From Dastarcus helophoroides (lineage: Eukaryota; Arthropoda; Insecta; Coleoptera; Bothrideridae): DNA of 64,000 bases. The notes beneath the pieces are model-generated. The model was not told the origin of the DNA and made no database searches. It saw only the letters and a list, made by a program, of their open reading frames with translations. A program made the translations under genes and the position numbers. This document shows positions 59,800 to 64,000 of the stretch, one piece after another. Location: NCBI GenBank assembly GCA_028583605.1, contig CM053330.1, positions 19,927,539-19,991,538 of the forward strand. Reading direction: 5' to 3'. Position 1 is the stretch's first letter, and the number at the start of each line of letters is the position of its first letter.

Positions 59800-60035
59800 A
59801 CCAGCTTTGATGGAACGGACTGGTCGTTGGTTATCTTCAAAAATTGAAATACAGAACTTGTCCCCTGAAACCAAGAAAGATTAGAAAACACAACAAAGGT
59901 TGCTCTAACGCGTCGGCAGCCAAGCTGTCATCTTCAAAGAGAAAACAGTTTTCTCTCGCGTTAGAGCAACCTTTGTTGTGTTTTTTAATCTGTCTTGGTT
60001 TCAGGGGACAAGTTCTGTAGTTCAATTTTTATAAT
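59800..60035. mobile_element. Penelope-like tail arranged as a palindrome
   Basis: Two tail copies in inverted orientation: 59856-59917 and 59954-60016 are near-identical inverted arms of about 62 bp (aacgcgttagagcaacc side inward) joined by gagaaaacagttttctctc. Head-to-head copies are typical of Penelope-like insertions. The ORF in the left arm is not a gene. Confidence 0.65.
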
Positions 60036-60338
60036 ACCAGCTGCTACCTACAGCTTCGTCAGCGTGGAATTAAATAACTGTTTTGCTAGAAAATGTTAAC
60101 ATTTTACTTCCTCGAGATTTGATTTTCTTAAATAAAAATCCATATTAAGCATTGTCCATTTCCTAGGGCAGTCATTAGTTGAATATACTAACCAAGTTTC
60201 GATTTCTATATCCAGAGATTTAGGTTATGCATTGGTCCGTTAATAGTTAGCTACATGGGCGGGCAGGAAAGGAGGCAATAACCATTATAGAAAATTCATG
60301 GACAAAAAGAAAAATCCTTCCGGCTAAGTAATAATGTA

Positions 60339-62111
60339 CCGGGTGGCCAACTAAGAAAGGATGCCGGCTATATCTTAGCAACGAATCACTTTACAGCTTT
60401 GGGGAAAAAATTTCAATAGGTGGTCCTGAAAAATCGCTGGAATATATTTCTGAAGTTCTAAAATGACCGCTAGATGTCGTAATAGGTAAGACTGAATAGA
60501 AAATTAGGATTTTCTCGGAATTTTGCCAAATTAAGGTATATGAAAAATACATGCATTGTAATCCCAGAATATTTTCGATTTGTTTTGCTTTACACTTTTT
60601 GTTCTGTCTTTAAAAATAAAGTGGTGGGGAGACGTCGAAGAAAATTTTTTTTTAAATACCATTTACTTCAGTTAGCCTCAAGGAAATTTAACAAATTTAG
60701 TCTTTATCGAAAGAGTGCTATTTAGTCTATCGACGGCACTTTCACGTGTTTTTATTTTAAAATTATTGTTGCTGCTACAGTGCGTTATATAAAATGGTAA
60801 CAAATTTCGCCGTTTTTCTGAAAAAAATTAAATAGAATGATATGTCAATTTGGATATCTTAAAATAGAGAATTAAAGGCCCTAAATATCAGTAAAAATCG
60901 CAACTCGATATCTTTTGTCTAACCGAAGATATTGATAAACAAAGTTTAAGTTATAAATCATCACATAGTTTGTCTACAAAACTGGTAAAGTGGCCCTTGA
61001 AAAAAATTAACTGGGAAAATAAAATAAAAAAGTGCAAATCTTTAAGGTTGCAAATGTGTTTACTACCTGCTCTTCTAACTGAATTGTTATTTCCGCTTTT
61101 ACATTTTTTTATAAAATAAAAAATTGGTTTTGGGAGACAAGATTTGTATTTTAATTTTTAAAATTATAAAGATTTAAACAAGTCAAGAAGCATTTGACAT
61201 GCTAACTGACCATTTATTTTGAATGCATGAAAATGCAGGTGATGCTGCTAAATCTACAGGTGCGGTATCCCGAAAAACGTAATCAAAGTGAAAGAGCTCC
61301 AGTCAATAGAGAATATTAATTTAACATTTTTAATGTAATGCAGTGTCTTTTTTTTAATTTTTGAATATTAGATTGTTTCTTCGGTTAATTTTTTTACATG
61401 ATTCACTATTATTACTATTAGATCATTGTAGGTATGTTAATTACTTATTTTTATATTATATAAGACAAATTCTAAGCCTCCTCTGATTTTGTATTCTAAA
61501 TGGTCATCAAGCTTTTACGTTACTGAAATTTTATTTGCCGATATCTCCGGTTGTCACTGATATCTGGGGCTTTCAATTCTCTATTTTAAGATATCAGAAT
61601 TGACTTATCTTCCTATTTAATTTTTTTTTTTAAATGGCGAAATTTGTTACCATTTTATATAACGCGCTGTAGCAACGACAATAATTTTAAAATAAAAACA
61701 TGTGAAAATGCTTTCGATAGACTGAATAACACTCTTTCTATAGAGACTAAATTTTGAAATTTTATTGAGGCTAACTGAAGTAAATGGTATTTAAAAAAAT
61801 TTTTTTCAATGTCCACCCACCACTTTATTTTTTGAGATAGAAGAAAGAGTGTAAAACAAGAACATATTGAAACTACTCTAGGATTACAATGCATGCATTT
61901 TCAATATACCTTAATTAAGCAAAATTTCGAGAAAATCCTAATTTTCTATTTAGCTTCACGTATTACGCCACCTAGCGGTCATGTTAGAACCTCAAAAATA
62001 TTTTACAGCAACTTCTTAGGGCCACTTTTCTTATTGAAATTTTTTTCTCAAAACTGTGGGATGGTTCGTTGCTGAGATATAGCCAGCGTCCTTTCTTAAT
62101 TGGCCACCCGG
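60339..62111. mobile_element. Long-TIR DNA element (family 3, copy 2, complete)
   Basis: Starts ccgggtggccaactaagaaa and ends ggccacccgg, flanked by TA. Inverted arms extend about 630 bp each (60339-60970 and 61470-62111). The centre contains a short remnant of the HTH region seen in copy 1 (near 61190-61290). Confidence 0.8.
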
Positions 62112-62113
62112 TA

Positions 62114-64000
62114 CATATAATTTCACTTAAAAACTGCACGAACTGGGAAGGTCGAATTTTCAAATTTAAAGTCGAAATTTCGAAAAAGAACCAAACTTTG
62201 AGAGAAAATCTTTCAGAAAATTTCAGGCAATGTGAAAATTTCGAAAAACTGGAAGTTTTAAAAAAAGGGGAAATTTCCAAAGGTCGATTCTTGTGGAAAA
62301 AAGTGGCAATTTCCATAACTAGTCAAATTTATATAAAAAAATAATACAACTTTGAAAAATATTTCTCTCAAAATTTTTATTTTATTTAAATGTTAACATA
62401 TTCTTCAAATTTACAAGAAACCTTTTTCTTAAAATTTCCTAAAAATATTGTTCTCACACTTAGATTTCTATTAGAATATCGATCCAATTTTAAGAAAATA
62501 AACAAATTTTGTGAAAAAGTTGAAAAATTCAGAATGTTCCAGAGAAAGTCAAATTTTAGGAAAAAGGTCAAAATTTTGAAAAAAAATAAACTAAACTCTG
62601 AGAAAAATACGAAATTAGGAGAAAATGATTGAAATTCTGCGAAAAAGCGTTTAATCCTTTTGTGAAAAATTGAAATTTTCCAGAAACACCCAAATTTTAT
62701 TGAAATTAAGAAAAAAAGCGAATTCTGTAAACAAAACAAAATTTAAAAAAAATGGAAATTTCCTGGGTGAATTTTATTTTCTTTTGACTGCTGGACTCAG
62801 AGGAAGACAGGCGCCCTACCTTGCCTCATGGGACGTCAGAAAATGTCCAATATTGTGATACACGTCGAAATGTTGACAAACAAATTCAAACTTCCGGAAA
62901 AAAATTTGTAATTTCTTACAAAAATTTTATATTTTAAACAAATTTACTTTTTTTATCAGAAGATGAACCAAATTTCAAAAAAAAGGCAAATTTTATTAAA
63001 AATTGTAGAATTAAAAAAAGTCGAATTCCCAGAAATGACAAAATTTGGGAAAAAACGACGAACATTTAATAAAAATTCGAAATTTTGATAGTCATGTTTG
63101 ATAAATGAGTAGAATTTTATGAATAAATGTAAAATTAAAAAAAAAGTCAAATTTCAAAATAATATTTTAAGAAAAGAATGAATTTTGAAGCTGGAAAGAA
63201 AATTTTTAGTTCCCCAGTTGAATACATAAATTTTCGGTTTGCTGCATGAAGAGGGGGCAAGTGCCCAACCCTGCCCTATTCTAAGTTCGCTTATAGAGAG
63301 CTGGGTTAGGTAGCAAAATTAAAATTTTATGTAGTCAATTATCCAAAGTTGCAAACGGTTCATGCAATTTCATGGTTTGTTAAATTGAAAGAGCTCGATT
63401 TGGTTTGTTTTACATATAAACGCAAAAGAAGCACAAACATTATTTTATTTCTGTTAGCTGTTCAGCCAAAACGAAGACACAAAAAAAATAGAGGGCCCGG
63501 CTAAAAAGTCCAATCGGGCCCCGCACTTATTGGATCCGGGCCTAAGTACAGAGGAAGCAATATTAAATATTAGAAATAAGCATCTCGAACAAGGTCAACA
63601 TTAAGGTTGGATTTCTTGGCTACGTATTATTGTATCATACAATTATTTCTTAAATGTGGTAGTACAAATTTCTATTCATAAATTTAAAAAAAAATATTTA
63701 AAAAATACTGAAATATGACTAAGAAAATAAAATGTTAATCTAATAAAACATTTCCTGAGAGAATTTAATTTTGTAGAAATATATTGATTAACTTTTGAGA
63801 AATATTTTTTTAAAGAAAAGTAGTCGACATTTAAAAGGAAATCATAAAATTTAGCTTTTAAATTTAAAATTTTGTGTTTCTGGAAAAAACACAAATTTCA
63901 GTCAAAAATTTCGAAATTTTAAATAAATTATAAATAGTATATTTTTAAAATTAAAATGTCGTTAAGCAAATTGGAATTTCATTGACAAATGCAAAAAATT
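62114..64000. other. A-rich low-complexity DNA
   Basis: Dominated by AAATTT and GAAAAA words with strong A over T bias on the plus strand between 62140 and 63180. The ORFs here are compositional. 63488-63548 (gggcccggc...gggccccgca) resembles the end of a DNA transposon also seen near 59615. Confidence 0.45.

Noticed and set aside
62069..62739. Several ORFs of 80-117 codons on both strands
   Set aside because: Composed of Phe/Lys/Asn from A/T-rich low-complexity DNA and overlapping on opposite strands.
1..64000. CRISPR arrays, bacterial operons, rRNA and tRNA genes
   Set aside because: No regularly spaced direct repeats, no ribosome-binding-site-led gene runs, and no cloverleaf with A and B box promoters found by eye.

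Overview
The window is AT-rich eukaryotic (insect) DNA. Its only recognisable host genes are two multi-exon genes with GT-AG introns that encode a signal peptide, a CUB domain and a trypsin-like serine protease domain. This is the architecture known in insects as the venom serine protease 34-like family. The repeat complement (Ty3/gypsy, several LINE lineages, Penelope-like GIY-YIG, hAT, long-TIR foldback elements) suggests a beetle or another repeat-rich insect. That assignment is inferred from repeat and protease style, not proven. There are no operons, rRNA, CRISPR arrays or confident tRNAs. || Layout. 1-2484: decayed minus-strand Ty3/gypsy element with part of an LTR at the window edge. 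2485-8800: repeat-rich intergenic DNA with a 1.37-kb foldback element. 8819-25498: protease gene A, minus strand, 8 exons, 402 aa; its 12.1-kb intron 4 is filled with transposons (Penelope tail, a hAT element with a perfect 8-bp target duplication, a hAT transposase relic, a long-TIR element, a 545-bp tandem duplication). 25500-32000: promoter and upstream flank of A, interrupted by two LINEs of opposite orientation. 32016-41700: foldback element, Penelope GIY-YIG relic, uncharacterised transposon-like ORF fragments, and a solo gypsy LTR with a 4-bp target duplication. 41778-53368: protease gene B, same strand and same eight-exon structure, 409 aa. 53370-57900: promoter and upstream flank of B, homologous to that of A but interrupted by a different LINE. 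57900-64000: Penelope palindrome, a second long-TIR element and A-rich low-complexity DNA. || Main biology. A and B are head-to-tail tandem duplicates; homology covers exons, several introns, the TATA region, a conserved upstream palindrome and far upstream DNA. Exon 7 (catalytic Ser) and the intron before it are almost identical between copies, whereas the other exons have diverged, which points to a recent gene-conversion tract. B keeps Lys before the IVGG activation site; A has Thr there, so A is probably not activated by a trypsin-like enzyme even though its catalytic triad is intact. Both are predicted secreted zymogens. || I found no convincing undescribed multi-gene system. The most interesting signals are the paralogue divergence and conversion, the conserved promoter palindrome, an intronic miRNA-like hairpin, an inverted intron block between paralogues, and the abundance of long-arm foldback elements.
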